The notes below the pieces were generated by a model. The model made no database searches and had not been told where the DNA came from. It was given only the letters and a program-made list of their open reading frames with translations. Below are positions 1 to 7,796 of a stretch of DNA of 18,005 nt, piece after piece (position 1 is the stretch's first letter; each line of letters starts with the position of its first letter). The position numbers were made by a program, and so were the translations under genes. The stretch is from an uncultured Actinomycetes bacterium (GTDB lineage: Bacteria > Actinomycetota > Actinomycetes > S36-B12): NCBI GenBank assembly GCA_905181745.1, contig CAJIYV010000118.1, positions 1 to 18,005 on the forward strand, written 5' to 3'.

Positions 1-1
1 A

Positions 2-358
2 AAATTCAATGCGGGCCAAAAACTCAATGCGGCATTCAGTTTGGGATCAGTGTTAATCATGTTCGCAACCGGCATGATCATGTTTTTTAGTTCACTGTTT
101 ACTGACGACATTCGCACCGGCGCAACCTTTGTTCACGATTGGCTGACACTCGCGATTGTTGTTGCCCTCACCGGACATATCTATATGGCCATGAAGGATG
201 CTCAGGCACGCATGGGCATGCGCTCAGGTGAGGTAACCCGAAGTTGGGCAGTTGAACACCACCCACAATGGGTGAAGGTCAATACCCGATCAGGTGCGTC
301 CGAGCCAGAAATCCATCCAGTTGATAAAGATCAGGGTAAGAATCACGAGCAAAGTTGA
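2..358 (+). CDS. Cytochrome b subunit, formate dehydrogenase gamma type (3' part only)
   Basis: The reading frame is open from the window edge, so the N-terminal half is missing; the first ATG at 41 is internal. The visible start, FNAGQKLNA, is the typical cytoplasmic-loop motif of FdhI-type di-haem cytochrome b subunits, followed by a membrane helix (SVLIMFATGMIMFF) and a second one (WLTLAIVVALTGHIYMAM). In this family the subunit anchors a dehydrogenase to the membrane and passes electrons between its iron-sulfur subunit and quinone. A histidine in the second helix (GHIYMAM) is a plausible haem ligand. The tail is hydrophilic and about 50 residues long. Its last 69 bases overlap the 3' end of the convergent VKOR gene. 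The catalytic and iron-sulfur subunits would lie upstream, outside the window, so formate as substrate is family inference only. Confidence 0.8.
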   Translation, partial: KFNAGQKLNAAFSLGSVLIMFATGMIMFFSSLFTDDIRTGATFVHDWLTLAIVVALTGHIYMAMKDAQARMGMRSGEVTRSWAVEHHPQWVKVNTRSGASEPEIHPVDKDQGKNHEQS

Positions 359-913
359 TCCGATAAATACCCAGCGCAATGAACTGAAAATCTCCGAAAG
401 AAATCCTGGACTTCCGCTTCGGGTGAACCTTCCGGCCTTGGCATTTTCGGCGGTACTGAACCAGAAGATCAGAATCGTTCCCACCCAAGCCACCATGCAG
501 AAGGGGCACAGAGCATCGATCACGTACAAACTTTGAAATACCAACCACACCACAAACGCGAGCCCACCCAGTGCGCCGAGGTTAAGTCCGAGCCACACCC
601 AGCCTGGCAAGACAACCCGCGAGAGCAAAAGAACTGCCAGGGTGATCACAACCGAGTAAGTGACCAATCCAATAATCGGATTGGGAAAACCGAATACTGA
701 CGCTTGCTCAGTCACGATTACTGCACCACACGACAGCACCGGATTGATGCTGCAACTGGGGACAAAATTTGGATCCTCCAGGATCGCGAACTTGTCTTGG
801 GTCAGCGTGAATGCAGCGTATAGCCCAATGATTCCCGAAAATAACAACAGCCATGGGGTCGTCTTGTATTGCACTGGTGGATTGACACTCGCTACTTCAA
901 TATTTGCTGCCAT
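290..913 (-). CDS. Vitamin K epoxide reductase (VKOR) family membrane protein
   Basis: A 207-residue integral membrane protein that in bacteria re-oxidises a DsbA-like partner and passes electrons to quinone. Four cysteines match the family: the loop pair C54 and C62 (CSINPVLSC) and the active-site CPFC at 136-139. The segment FGFPNPIIGL (74-83) after the loop is also characteristic. Hydrophobic helices lie near 21-37, 79-100, 104-128, 137-153 and 181-200. There is no C-terminal thioredoxin domain, so a separate DsbA partner is expected; none is in this window. The ATG abuts the TAG of the upstream methyltransferase (TAGATG), with only a weak GTGAAG as ribosome site, so translation is probably coupled. 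The last 23 codons overlap the convergent cytochrome b gene. Confidence 0.9.
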   Translation of the reverse strand: MAANIEVASVNPPVQYKTTPWLLLFSGIIGLYAAFTLTQDKFAILEDPNFVPSCSINPVLSCGAVIVTEQASVFGFPNPIIGLVTYSVVITLAVLLLSRVVLPGWVWLGLNLGALGGLAFVVWLVFQSLYVIDALCPFCMVAWVGTILIFWFSTAENAKAGRFTRSGSPGFLSEIFSSLRWVFIGSTLLVILTLIFINWMDFWLGRT

Positions 914-1723
914 CTACTTCACATCCCACCATATAGTCGCCATAGATCGAGGTTTTGCATCTTTTTCAGCTAGCAACGCCGCGGCGAGTTCTGCATCGCG
1001 ATCCTGCGTGAGGCACAACCGAACGCGCGCCCGACGAATTCGCTCTTCTTGGGGGAGGTCAACTCGGGCGCCCCATGTGCAATCTTCCCAAATATCGAGA
1101 ACGGCACCAAACCCTAACGCCAAACAAATATCTTGTAATTGATAAGGCGTAGGTAAAATGGGTCGGTCCAAGTTCCAGAATTTTTTCCACAGAGCATTAA
1201 AATTGCTCATGGGATGACTCATGGGAACCTCAATGACCACGCGCTTGCGCGCATGAGCATTAAGAGCCTGTAAGAACGGAACGATGTCTGCCACGTTGTA
1301 AGCAACGTGATGACACACCACAACATCAGCCTCAGGAACGAGCGCAGCCACGTCGGGCCAATCACCCAGATAAGAGTGGACAATTGCGCCGCGAGTTTCC
1401 GCGGCCTTGTGAAACTCGTCAAGCATTTCTTGCTGGTGGTCCACTGCGGTCAAAGTCCCGGCCGGCGGCGTGATTGCCATTGAGGCGCGGCCACCGCCTG
1501 AGCCAATGTCAAGAACACTGCCGCCTGGTTCAAGAACTTCGCGCGCACGCTGATGTGACAATGAGTCAGGAATTGGGGTGTGTGGCGGTGCGACGGTGAA
1601 CATGGCCACCGGATGCTTCCAGGGCACTTCCGGTGCTTGGTCCAAGATCTCTTGCGGTAGCGCCCAACTTTCCAAATCTGCCGCCCACTGATTGGCCAAT
1701 GCCTGAATCCCCGCTGAGCTCAC
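914..1723 (-). CDS. SAM-dependent methyltransferase, class I
   Basis: A 269-residue soluble protein with the class I Rossmann-fold SAM site: motif I VLDIGSGGGRA (70-80), the acidic end of strand 2 at LTAVD (D95), and motif IV-like ADVVVCHHVAYN (132-143). The substrate cannot be told from the sequence. The start is GTG at 1723: a TAGACT -10 box lies exactly six bases upstream, which suggests a leaderless transcript beginning at the start codon. It is followed without a gap by VKOR, so the two form an operon. The gene is divergent from the DUF3159 gene, 75 bp between start codons. The link to VKOR may be only transcriptional. Confidence 0.85.
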   Translation of the reverse strand: MSSAGIQALANQWAADLESWALPQEILDQAPEVPWKHPVAMFTVAPPHTPIPDSLSHQRAREVLEPGGSVLDIGSGGGRASMAITPPAGTLTAVDHQQEMLDEFHKAAETRGAIVHSYLGDWPDVAALVPEADVVVCHHVAYNVADIVPFLQALNAHARKRVVIEVPMSHPMSNFNALWKKFWNLDRPILPTPYQLQDICLALGFGAVLDIWEDCTWGARVDLPQEERIRRARVRLCLTQDRDAELAAALLAEKDAKPRSMATIWWDVK

Positions 1724-1729
1724 CGGTCC

Positions 1730-1735
1730 AGTCTA
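1730..1735 (-). promoter_or_regulatory. -10 box (TAGACT) of the methyltransferase-VKOR operon
   Basis: On the minus strand TAGACT matches the actinobacterial TAnnnT -10 pattern. It is followed by six bases (GGACCG) and then the GTG start codon, which puts +1 at the first base of the start codon and predicts a leaderless mRNA. No clear -35 is visible 16-18 bases further up. Confidence 0.55.
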
Positions 1736-1786
1736 TCCCCTTGGCACGACCGACACTGCGTCAGAAACCGCTCTCCACGACCCCGG

Positions 1787-1792
1787 TAGATT
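1787..1792 (+). promoter_or_regulatory. -10 box (TAGATT) of the DUF3159 gene
   Basis: TAGATT followed by six bases (GTGAGG) and a GTG codon at 1799. The spacing predicts transcription starting at that GTG. This decides against the longer reading frame from GTG 1793, which would start inside the spacer. No convincing -35 is visible. Confidence 0.5.
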
Positions 1793-1798
1793 GTGAGG

Positions 1799-2455
1799 GT
1801 GAGCAGCGATTCCGCACCTGAGTCAAATGTTGGCCATCCACTCGCTGCGCTCCTTGGTGGCCCCCGAGGCGCCGTGGAGTCCATGCTGCCCCCAGTGATT
1901 TTTGTAGTCGTCTATTTAGCAACCGGTAGCAACCTCACCGCCGCTGTCATCTCAGCACTCACCATTGGTGTTGTGCTAGCCGGATTGCGGCTCACACGCC
2001 GTGAAAGGCCAGTGAGAATTGTCGGTGCCCTGCTCGTGGTCGTTCTTGCCGCAACTGTCGCCTACTACACCGGCAATGCTGCAGCATATTTCTGGCCACT
2101 CGTACTCGCGAATGTTGCATCAGCGCTTGCCTTTGCTTTCTCGATTCTGATTCGCTGGCCACTGCTCGGCGTCATTGTCGGGCCAATCACAGGAACAGGG
2201 ATGAAGTGGCGCAAGGACCCTGACCTGCTGAGGGCATACGCAAAAGCTTCCTGGCTGTGGGTGCTCCTCAATGTGGTGCGGGCAGCGGTTCAGGTTCCGC
2301 TCATACAAGGCGAAGACTTATGGGCACTTGCAGCAATCCGCCCTATTTTCTATGTAATGGTGCTTGGCGTAATCCTTTGGTCATGGAGGATCATTAAGAA
2401 CAGCCTCCCGGCTGATCACCCAGGTATTCGCAGCCCACGGATTTCTCAGCACTAA
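1799..2455 (+). CDS. DUF3159 family membrane protein
   Basis: A 218-residue polytopic membrane protein matching the actinobacterial DUF3159 family, whose function is not established. Family-like features are the N-terminal LAALLGGPRGAVESMLP, the run of about six hydrophobic segments from residue 30 on, the GPITGTGMKWRKDPDLL loop and the C-terminal arginine- and lysine-rich end. The start is taken at GTG 1799 rather than the in-frame GTG 1793 because of the TAGATT box six bases upstream. It is a single-gene unit, divergent from the methyltransferase. Its TAA (2453-2455) directly abuts the TAG of the convergent glycosylase gene, leaving no space for a terminator between the genes. Confidence 0.85.
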   Translation: MSSDSAPESNVGHPLAALLGGPRGAVESMLPPVIFVVVYLATGSNLTAAVISALTIGVVLAGLRLTRRERPVRIVGALLVVVLAATVAYYTGNAAAYFWPLVLANVASALAFAFSILIRWPLLGVIVGPITGTGMKWRKDPDLLRAYAKASWLWVLLNVVRAAVQVPLIQGEDLWALAAIRPIFYVMVLGVILWSWRIIKNSLPADHPGIRSPRISQH

Positions 2456-3256
2456 CTACTGCTGACATTGCGGGCACCAGAAAAGATTTCTTCCACGCAA
2501 ATCGCTCTCGGCAATTTCACTCGAGCACATAAAGCATTCCAACCCGGCACGTCGATACACGTACACCTCGCCACCGTGACGGTCTTCACGCGGGGAGCGC
2601 CCCATTGCTTTTGGCATGTGTTGGGGCAGAACGGTGTCGATTCGACCGCTCCTGACCCCAACTTTCATCAGCTCGACAAGGTCATCCCACAAAGCATCAA
2701 ACTGCCGGCGAGTTAACGCCTTGCCCGGAGTTTGAGGATCAATGCGACTTCGAAAGAGAACCTCTGCCCGGTAGATATTTCCCACCCCAGCGAAAAGCGT
2801 TTGATTCATCAGCAGTACCCCGATTGGAGTTGCGCTTGCTAACACCTTGGTGCGGGAAATCCCTGGATCATCTTTACGAATCGGGTCCGGGCCAATTTTC
2901 GCCTTCATGATTTTCATTTCAGGTGGCGAAATCAGTGCACACGCATTTGGTCCACGCAGTTGAGCGCACGCATCAGGGGTTGAAATTTGCAGACGAATCA
3001 ATCCGACGGGCTCGGGAACGTGATTAAGGAAAGCCCACTTGCCGTAAAGGCCAAGGTGGATATGAATGACATTTCCTTGTTCGAAGTTGACAAACAGACG
3101 TTTACCGAAGGCGTGCGCTTTAATGAAAGTGGTGTGGTTTATCACGGATGCGGATTGTGCGAATCGACCTTGAGGACTGCTGACCTGAACCACTTGCCCT
3201 CCAAAGAGTGTGTTCAATTCCCGCGCCTGGCGGTGAACAACATGGCCCTCCGGCAC
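2456..3256 (-). CDS. Fpg/Nei family DNA glycosylase (Nei2-like)
   Basis: A 266-residue base-excision repair glycosylase/AP lyase. After the GTG-encoded Met, the mature N-terminus is PEGH, with the catalytic P2 nucleophile and E3. A conserved lysine lies in AFGKRLFV (K52), and a C-terminal zinc finger has C241, C244, C261 and C264 around RGRNLFWCPQC. The PEGH start and short N-domain look closer to actinobacterial Nei2 (endonuclease VIII-like, oxidised pyrimidines) than to MutM, which usually begins PELPE; the substrate range is inference. It is the last gene of the DCC-threonine aldolase unit, 17 bases after the aldolase stop. No ribosome site is obvious. M. tuberculosis has a Nei2-type gene at the same place relative to pepN (recalled). 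Confidence 0.9.
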   Translation of the reverse strand: MPEGHVVHRQARELNTLFGGQVVQVSSPQGRFAQSASVINHTTFIKAHAFGKRLFVNFEQGNVIHIHLGLYGKWAFLNHVPEPVGLIRLQISTPDACAQLRGPNACALISPPEMKIMKAKIGPDPIRKDDPGISRTKVLASATPIGVLLMNQTLFAGVGNIYRAEVLFRSRIDPQTPGKALTRRQFDALWDDLVELMKVGVRSGRIDTVLPQHMPKAMGRSPREDRHGGEVYVYRRAGLECFMCSSEIAESDLRGRNLFWCPQCQQ

Positions 3257-3273
3257 GGCTAATTGACCGACAT

Positions 3274-4335
3274 TTAATGGGCCGCCATTTCCGTAGCAAT
3301 GTCTGCAGCAAATGCATCAACATCAGAGGCTTGGGTATCCCACGCGCACATCCAACGCACTAATGTTGGGCTGTCCCAGGTATAAAACCGCCACTTACTT
3401 TGTAAGCGTTCGATCACCTCCGCTGGCATGCGAGCAAAAACAGCATTGGCATCGGTGGGCACTTCAATCGTAATTCCTGGTATTTGCTCCACTGCGAATT
3501 TAAGTTTTTGGGCCATCTCGTTTGCGTGGGTTGCGCTCTTGAGCCACAAGTCCTCGTTGAGCAGAGCGATCATTTGAGCCGAGGCAAAGCGCATCTTGCT
3601 GTTGAGTTGCATGTAGCTCTTGCGGAAGTACTCGACTCCGTGAACAACATCAGGGTTGAAAACGACAATCACCTCGCCCATGAGCATTCCGTTTTTGGTT
3701 CCCCCGAAAGAAAGGATGTCCACGCCAGCATTAATTGTGAAGTCTGCAACCGGAACACGCAGCGCTGCCGCAGCATTAGCAATCCGGGCACCATCCATGT
3801 GAACGCGAAGCCCAAGTTCGTGGGCGCATTCACTGATTGCGGTGACTTCCTCCACCGTGTAGACGGTTCCCATCTCGGTAGATTGCGCAATTGATACTGC
3901 CCCGGGTTGCGCATAGTGAACGAAACCAAAATCATGGGCAGCCGAGCGAATCAAGTCGGGTGTGAGCTTTCCATTAATGTCGGCAACCGTCCACAGTTTG
4001 ATGCCAGCGACTTTTTCTGGAGCACCGCCCTCATCCATGTGAATGTGCGCCGTGCTGGTGCACACGACCGCTTCCCATTGATTCATGATCGAAGACAATG
4101 CCACGACATTCGCACCGGTTCCGTTAAATACGGGATAGATGCCGACTGGTCGGCCAAAGAGGGTAGCCATGCGTTCATCTAGCTCGGCGGTAATCGAGTC
4201 GTCACCGTATGCGACTTGGTGTCCAGAATTGACCCGAGTAAGCGCTCCAAGGATTTCCGGGTGAACGCCCGCATAGTTGTCGCTGGCAAAACCGCGCCAA
4301 GGCGGCGCACTGACATCTGCTTGTGAATCGCTCAT
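3274..4335 (-). CDS. L-threonine aldolase-type PLP enzyme (beta-eliminating lyase family)
   Basis: A 353-residue fold-type I PLP enzyme that in its family cleaves L-threonine or L-allo-threonine to glycine and acetaldehyde. Visible signatures are FASDNYAGVHPEIL at 16-29, the GTGANV PLP-phosphate loop (72-77), HMDGAR with D181 that contacts the PLP ring nitrogen, and SFGGTKNG with the PLP lysine K214. The length fits low-specificity threonine aldolases. The ATG is five bases after the TGA of the DCC gene, with no clear Shine-Dalgarno, so coupling is likely. Other beta-eliminating lyases of this fold cannot be excluded, but the SFGGTKNG form strongly favours aldolase. Confidence 0.88.
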   Translation of the reverse strand: MSDSQADVSAPPWRGFASDNYAGVHPEILGALTRVNSGHQVAYGDDSITAELDERMATLFGRPVGIYPVFNGTGANVVALSSIMNQWEAVVCTSTAHIHMDEGGAPEKVAGIKLWTVADINGKLTPDLIRSAAHDFGFVHYAQPGAVSIAQSTEMGTVYTVEEVTAISECAHELGLRVHMDGARIANAAAALRVPVADFTINAGVDILSFGGTKNGMLMGEVIVVFNPDVVHGVEYFRKSYMQLNSKMRFASAQMIALLNEDLWLKSATHANEMAQKLKFAVEQIPGITIEVPTDANAVFARMPAEVIERLQSKWRFYTWDSPTLVRWMCAWDTQASDVDAFAADIATEMAAH

Positions 4336-4340
4336 ACTGG

Positions 4341-4742
4341 TCAGTATCCCGTACTCGAATTACCAGTCTCATCGACTCCACAAGCTTGTGCCAATCTGCC
4401 TCGATTTCGGGCCACCCAGGAGTAGATAATCTGAGCCGCTGGAAGGACCAGTCGCGAATCCAAGATCACACCTAGTGGAGCGATTCGGCTTATGCGCAGA
4501 ATCTGCGCCACTGCTGCGGCTCCGCCCCACACGTTTCCAGCAGCACTGACAAACACCACTTCGGACTCAGCGCGCTCCAGGGTCAGACCAATCGGGGCAT
4601 TTGTGAAATCGAATTTCTGAAACGGGATAAAGTGGACGCGAGCGCGAAGCCGACCCGCAAGCCGGACCGAGGATTGGCAAATCCCGCAATCACCATCAAA
4701 AATGCAGACTGCGGACTCGCCTTCCCGCGATTGAGAACTCAT
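4341..4742 (-). CDS. DCC / DUF393 family thiol-disulfide oxidoreductase-like protein
   Basis: A small protein of 133 residues from ATG 4742. It has the family signature DGDCGICQ: D16, C19 and C22, the CxxC of the DCC (DUF393, YuxK-like) family, which is predicted to be a thioredoxin-fold redox protein but has little experimental work. Downstream are FIPFQ, typical of the second strand, and a hydrophobic region ending in IIYSWVARNRGRL. An in-frame GTG at 4775 would add 11 residues (MALPEMWFHAC). Neither start has a convincing ribosome site or -10, so the start is uncertain. It is the first gene of the minus unit and is divergent from pepN. In M. tuberculosis this slot holds rpiB and the mycothiol-dependent Rv2466c (recalled), so the redox theme is kept but the family differs. 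Confidence 0.8.
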   Translation of the reverse strand: MSSQSREGESAVCIFDGDCGICQSSVRLAGRLRARVHFIPFQKFDFTNAPIGLTLERAESEVVFVSAAGNVWGGAAAVAQILRISRIAPLGVILDSRLVLPAAQIIYSWVARNRGRLAQACGVDETGNSSTGY

Positions 4743-4815
4743 GCACGCATGGAACCACATTTCTGGCAAGGCCACCAGATCTACGAATTAATCGGTTCCG
4801 TGCAAGGATTCCCAT

Positions 4816-7389
4816 ATGACACTCACCGACACATCAGGTTCCCACACCGAAAACATCACCCGCGCGGAGGCAAGTGAGCGCTCTGCTGTGATTTCGGCGA
4901 CCTCCTACGAGGTCGTTCTGGATCTGACGTCCACGGGGCCTACATTTGCTACCACCACCACCGCATTATTCGCGTGCACGTCAATCGGCGCCCACACCTG
5001 GATTGACCTCATCGCCCCGACCGTTGAATCAGTAACTCTCAATGGAAAAGAACTCCCCGTCTCAGAGGTCGTTCAGGGCGCTCGAATCTTGCTTTCGGAT
5101 TTACAAGAAATGAACACCGTGGTTGTCACGGCCCAAGGCAAGTACATGAACACCGGTGAGGGTCTACATCGATTTATTGACCCGGTAGACGACCAGACCT
5201 ATCTTTACACCCAATTTGAGTCTGCGGATGCGCGTCGGATGTATGCCTGCTTTGAGCAGCCTGACCTTAAGGCGACATTCACTTTGACGGCCACAGCACC
5301 TGCACACTGGAAGGTGATTAGCAACTCCCCAATGGCACAGGTCACCGAGCACGACAATGACACCAAGACCTGGGAGTTCGAGCCAACCCCGATCATCTCT
5401 ACTTACATCACCGCACTTGTCGCTGGCCCGTATTTCGAAGTTCGAGACGAGTACTCCGGACCATACGGCACCTATCCCTTGGGGATCTACTGCCGGCAAT
5501 CACTCTCTCATTTCCTAGACTCTGATGAAATATTTGAAGTCACCAAGCAAGGTTTCGCTTTCTTTGAAGATCAATTCAAGGTGGGTTACCCATTTGCCAA
5601 ATACGATCAGCTTTTCGTGCCCGAGTTCAATGCCGGCGCAATGGAAAACGCCGGATGCGTTACGTTCCTTGAAGACCTGATTTTCCGCAGCCGGGTCACG
5701 ATTGCCGCCTATGAACAGCGGGCCAACACAATTTTGCATGAGTTGGCCCACATGTGGTTTGGCAACTTGGTCACCATGACGTGGTGGGATGACCTGTGGC
5801 TCAACGAGTCATTTGCCGAGTGGGCGGCCCATCACGCCAATGTGCACGCAACTCGCTACAACGATGCTTGGACAACATTTGCGAACCTGCGCAAAGCATG
5901 GGCTTATCGCCAGGATCAGTTGCCCTCAACCCATCCGATTGCAGCCGACATGGTTGATCTAGACGCGGTCCGCGTGAACTTTGATGGGATTACCTATGCA
6001 AAGGGAGCATCTGCCCTCCGGCAGTTGGTGGCCTGGGTGGGCGAACCTGAATTCATGGCTGGCATCGGCGTGTACTTCAACAAGCATGCCTGGGGAAACA
6101 CCCAACTCAGCGACCTTCTCACCGAACTTGAGGCAACAAGTGGCCGCGATCTTTCTGGCTGGACCCGCGAATGGTTGCAAACCAGCGGAGTGAACCTGCT
6201 CAGGCCAATCATCACAGTTAACTCCGAGGGCAAATACGAGAAAGTAGTTATTGAGCAGGAACCGCCGATCTCACCAATCGGAGTTGCGCCGACCCTTCGC
6301 TCCCACCGCGTGGGACTCGGTCTCTATGACCTCACCGATGCGGGACTTATCCGGCGCGAGTTTATTGCCGTCGACGTCACTGGCGCTCACACTGAAATCG
6401 CTGAGTTGGTCGGTAAACAACAACCTGATCTTTTGCTGGTCAACGACGGTGATCTGACTTTTGCCAAGGTGCGCCTCGATGAAAAATCTTGGAAAACCGC
6501 GACCGCGCAGCTTGGAGCGATTTCGGATTCACTTGCTCGCGCGGTGATTTGGAGTGCCGCATGGGACATGACTCGCGATGCCGAAGTGAGCACCGGCGAG
6601 TTCTTGGATCTAGTTCTTGCCGGAATTGACCGTGAAACTGATGTGGGTGTCACCAGTGGTGTTTTGCGTCAGCTCTCCATGGCAATTGATCAATTTGCGG
6701 CGCCCGAGCACCGCGATGCATATCGTTTGCGTGTCGCCCAAGCCTGTGAAGGGTTCGCTGCTCAAGCCGATCCGGGCAGTGATCACCAGCTTGCATTCGC
6801 TCGCGTATTCGTGGGAAATGCGACAACTGATGCCCAACTTGAGACGGTTGCCGGCCTGCTCGATACAACTATCACGTGGAGCGGACTCAAAATTGACACT
6901 GATCTTCGCTGGAGTTTGCTCCACGCTCTGGTGAGCGCCGGGGTGCGGGGTGAAGTAGAAATTGATGCTGAACTTGAACTAGATAACACTGCGACCGGGA
7001 AACGCCAGGCAACCCGTGCGCTGGCGTCACGCCCCACCATGGGTGCCAAGGACGCGGCCTGGGATGCAGTTATGCACAACAACGGACTTCCCAACACGAT
7101 TATTGAAGCGACGATTGGCGGGTTCCAAGACCCCGATCACCGCGATCTGATGGAGGCATTCGTTGATCGCTACTTCCAAGAACTACCCAGCGTGTGGGAG
7201 GAGCAAACAATGGAAATGGCTCAGGACATTACTGCCGGCATGTACCCGGTCTTTGCAGCTTCACCCGAGTTGGTCGCCAAAACCAATGTTTTTCTTGACG
7301 CACAGACCGTGCCTTCGATGCTTCGCCTTGTTACTGAGGGGCGCGACGGTGCAGAGCGGGCATTGCGTGCTCAAGCAAAGGACATGTGA
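4816..7389 (+). CDS. pepN: Aminopeptidase N, M1 family zinc metallopeptidase
   Basis: An 857-residue cytoplasmic aminopeptidase that removes N-terminal residues from peptides. The exopeptidase motif GAMEN is at 274-278. The zinc site HELAH is at 308-312 (ligands H308 and H312, catalytic E309), with the third ligand E331 in NESFAEW, 18 residues after the second histidine. The order is N-terminal beta domain, thermolysin-like domain, then the long helical C-terminal domain (about 500-857). The length and the LTRAEASER-like N-terminus (here ITRAEASER) fit actinobacterial PepN. An AAGGA ribosome site at 4804-4808 lies seven bases before ATG 4816, so this start is well supported, unlike the leaderless genes nearby. 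It is probably transcribed alone, and ends 29 bases before the convergent DUF5130 gene. Confidence 0.96.
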   Translation: MTLTDTSGSHTENITRAEASERSAVISATSYEVVLDLTSTGPTFATTTTALFACTSIGAHTWIDLIAPTVESVTLNGKELPVSEVVQGARILLSDLQEMNTVVVTAQGKYMNTGEGLHRFIDPVDDQTYLYTQFESADARRMYACFEQPDLKATFTLTATAPAHWKVISNSPMAQVTEHDNDTKTWEFEPTPIISTYITALVAGPYFEVRDEYSGPYGTYPLGIYCRQSLSHFLDSDEIFEVTKQGFAFFEDQFKVGYPFAKYDQLFVPEFNAGAMENAGCVTFLEDLIFRSRVTIAAYEQRANTILHELAHMWFGNLVTMTWWDDLWLNESFAEWAAHHANVHATRYNDAWTTFANLRKAWAYRQDQLPSTHPIAADMVDLDAVRVNFDGITYAKGASALRQLVAWVGEPEFMAGIGVYFNKHAWGNTQLSDLLTELEATSGRDLSGWTREWLQTSGVNLLRPIITVNSEGKYEKVVIEQEPPISPIGVAPTLRSHRVGLGLYDLTDAGLIRREFIAVDVTGAHTEIAELVGKQQPDLLLVNDGDLTFAKVRLDEKSWKTATAQLGAISDSLARAVIWSAAWDMTRDAEVSTGEFLDLVLAGIDRETDVGVTSGVLRQLSMAIDQFAAPEHRDAYRLRVAQACEGFAAQADPGSDHQLAFARVFVGNATTDAQLETVAGLLDTTITWSGLKIDTDLRWSLLHALVSAGVRGEVEIDAELELDNTATGKRQATRALASRPTMGAKDAAWDAVMHNNGLPNTIIEATIGGFQDPDHRDLMEAFVDRYFQELPSVWEEQTMEMAQDITAGMYPVFAASPELVAKTNVFLDAQTVPSMLRLVTEGRDGAERALRAQAKDM

Positions 7390-7418
7390 ACAAAGCCAAA
7401 GAGATGCAGGAGACTCGT

Positions 7419-7796
7419 TTAGAACGGTTCGTCGAGGTGGTGGACCTTGGGGGCGCGTGCATGCTCTGCCAGGACGATAAGTGCTTCACGCACCCCACCA
7501 ACGATGTCACCGGCAGTTGCACAGGAGGCAAATGCCAACGTGGCAAAATCGCATGAGCGATCATCGAGGAAAATGTGGGCTTCTATACCGGTCACAATGT
7601 CAATTGTTCGAGCATCGGGGTCGACCGCAATCAACACGGCTGACTCCGCTGCGGCAAGTTCAGCATGGCGGGCGATTGCGCTGTCGCGGCCTTGGGCAAG
7701 TTCCCCGATATAGACCCCAAATGTGAGACCGGAAATTTCTCGAGCCAGCTTGACCGAGCGGGTCAACTCCCTGTGGGCAGTGTTACCAAGATGCAC
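7419..7796 (-). CDS. DUF5130 family protein
   Basis: A 125-residue soluble protein resembling the actinobacterial DUF5130 family (TPM/TLP18.3-like fold). Visible features are the N-terminal helix ELTRSVKLAREISGLTFGVYIGEL, the strand VLIAVDPDARTIDIVTG and the helix DIVGGVREALIVLAEHAR. Its function is unknown. The frame is open further upstream to 7916, but that extension is arginine- and tryptophan-rich and lies over the end of the neighbouring gene. GTG 7796 is chosen because GGGAGG (7810-7805) sits eight bases upstream. The gene then overlaps the end of the small membrane protein gene by 14 bases, so translational coupling is likely. M. tuberculosis Rv2468c, next to pepN, is recalled as the same family. 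Confidence 0.8.
   Translation of the reverse strand: MHLGNTAHRELTRSVKLAREISGLTFGVYIGELAQGRDSAIARHAELAAAESAVLIAVDPDARTIDIVTGIEAHIFLDDRSCDFATLAFASCATAGDIVGGVREALIVLAEHARAPKVHHLDEPF

Noticed and set aside
6..33. Direct repeat TCAATGCGG near the window start
   Set aside because: Two 9-base copies lie within coding sequence of the cytochrome motif; codon coincidence is enough.
3484..3894. 136-residue plus-strand frame inside the threonine aldolase gene
   Set aside because: It lies wholly antisense to a gene with clear PLP-enzyme motifs and resembles no family.
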